From Asterias amurensis (Eukaryota > Echinodermata > Asteroidea > Forcipulatida > Asteriidae): a stretch of 64,000 bases of DNA. The stretch spans positions 6,835,501 through 6,899,500 of the forward strand of contig NC_092660.1 in NCBI RefSeq assembly GCF_032118995.1, in the 5' to 3' direction. This document shows, piece after piece, positions 63,201-64,000 of the stretch (the first letter of the stretch is position 1; every line of letters begins with the position of its first letter). The translations under genes and the position numbers were made by a program. Below the pieces are notes generated by a model. That model worked only from the letters and a program-made list of their open reading frames with translations. It had not been told where the DNA came from and did no database searches.

Positions 63201-64000
63201 ATGCTACTCAAGCAAACACAAAGCACTCTGACACAAATGAAAGTAAAACCAACGACGATAAATGTAACGACAAGGAATCACCAGAAGAAAAACCAAGAAT
63301 GAAAGTGTCCTCAGAACTGCTGTCAAGTTTTTTCAATAAAATATGCGAAAAGAAACAACAAAAAGCAAAGCCATTAAGTGGCAATAACCAGCAAGGAAAA
63401 CGTAAAACTACACAATCTTTGAATGAATGCAGTGATAACGGTTTAATTACTGCAAGAAATCCAAGCTGTCAAGATGATGATGTCATTCTCATAAGCTCTA
63501 GCCCTTCTGATAATGATCAACCTAATAAAGGAAATGTAACTAAGAAAGCTCGTTCAACACAGGACGATAGAGGAAAGTTACTCCAAACAAAGAAGCCTGC
63601 CAAGATATGTAACCGAAAGTCCTCCAATATAATTCTGTTTGGAGAAGACAGTGATAGTGATAACACTGATGAGCAATTGGTAAGACATGGAGAGGAAAAG
63701 AAGATGGTTTTATTCAGTGACTGCTACTCAAGTTCAGATACAAACAGCAGCACCCGGTTCACTGGTTATAGGCCTACTGATGAACCAAAACGCTCTACCA
63801 CTTTGTCCAAAAGAGACACTAATGGCTTCACAGCTGACAAATCATCACACACATCACTGTCAAAGAGCATTCAAAGAAAAACCGGTCCCAAAAGTAGGAC
63901 TGTTCCTCAGCATGGGGTGGAAAAACCCAAGGAAAGTAAGCATTTGCCACATAATCACAAAACAAACAACAGATCCAAAGACAAGAAATCCGGTAAAGTG
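60163..64000 (+). CDS. REXO1: RNA exonuclease 1 homolog, N-terminal part
   Basis: REXO1 is a nuclear DEDDh-family 3' exonuclease whose N-terminal half contacts elongin A. Two exons are visible: 60163-60268 and 61632 onward, 825 codons in frame, open at the window edge. The start MFSNSGYFRGLNCPFYSNGT with CRRPYCHFRH matches the REXO1 N terminus. Repeats of a KYxLD ... EYDPLxN block (about residues 179, 222 and 327) and YVPTPIAEI (residue 87) and YVPTPLSQI (121) are family hallmarks. The exonuclease domain is C-terminal and lies beyond the window. Confidence 0.93.
60890..61030. repeat. Family E MITE fragment in REXO1 intron 1
   Basis: ACTTAGGACTAGTCCTAAG, CTAGTCCTAAGTTAGGACT and AGACTAGTCCTAACTC followed by TTTGTGAAATCCACCCC. 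Same word set as at 2780 and 7765. Confidence 0.55.
61315..61600 (+). repeat. Interspersed repeat in REXO1 intron 1
   Basis: TTTGCGGCAAAACCATGTG, CTACTTGCCAGGTACAG, TTCTTAGAGAACTGTC and CTACTACCGCGGAGTAG align with the reverse strand of 32040-32145. The tip is shared with the 33505 foldback. Confidence 0.6.
61632..64000 (+). CDS. REXO1: REXO1 exon 2: long disordered region
   Basis: An uninterrupted frame of about 2.37 kb after the acceptor TTACATTACAG. It is rich in Ser, Lys, Asp and Asn, so probably unstructured. It includes a basic stretch KKRKKF near residue 347, a tandem SKSKDLT repeat (63134-63190), and DDDVILISSS near residue 650, which looks like a SUMO-interaction motif next to acidic residues. 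In-frame stops are absent across the whole exon, which strongly favours real coding. Confidence 0.9.

Overview
This is a window from an animal nuclear genome: three multi-exon genes with GT-AG introns, all on the + strand, in AT-rich DNA packed with small inverted-repeat transposons, tRNA-derived SINEs and LINE tails. The protein families (a gp130-type cytokine receptor, NAGLU and REXO1) are metazoan. Invertebrate-sized introns and the TTAA-flanked MITE families suggest an invertebrate deuterostome, most likely an echinoderm such as a sea star. The taxon is an inference.

Layout. 1-14,845: the 3' part of a class I cytokine receptor, 13 visible exons encoding about 1,011 residues: part of an Ig-like D1, a cytokine-binding module with a WSXWS-like motif, three FNIII domains, a membrane helix, a Box1 and a 384-residue tail ending in a YXXQ motif. 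A long 3' UTR follows, to about 18.5 kb. 18.5-24 kb: intergenic, with two related foldback elements, a 1.67-kb non-autonomous hAT element with a perfect 8-bp target duplication, and SINEs. 23,980-46,099: a complete 18-exon NAGLU gene (lysosomal alpha-N-acetylglucosaminidase, GH89, 750 aa). It holds a GC-AG intron, a 51-bp minisatellite that copies the exon-14 splice donor, and a 5.7-kb intron with a >3-kb C/T-rich satellite that has a co-amplified MITE. 46.1-60.1 kb: NAGLU 3' UTR, then mostly non-coding DNA with a U6 snRNA gene on the - strand, a possible spliced non-coding transcript on the - strand, and more MITEs. 60,163-64,000: the 5' part of REXO1, an N-terminal zinc-binding exon and a long disordered exon still open at the window edge.

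The three genes belong to unrelated pathways: JAK-STAT type signalling, heparan-sulfate degradation and nuclear RNA processing. Nothing suggests they work together. The most unusual material is in the repeats: nested insertions with readable target duplications, a transposon carrying a 28-bp identical piece of the receptor's own WSXWS exon, a hAT remnant keeping a start-codon exon with a splice donor, and repeat arrays grown over or next to splice sites.
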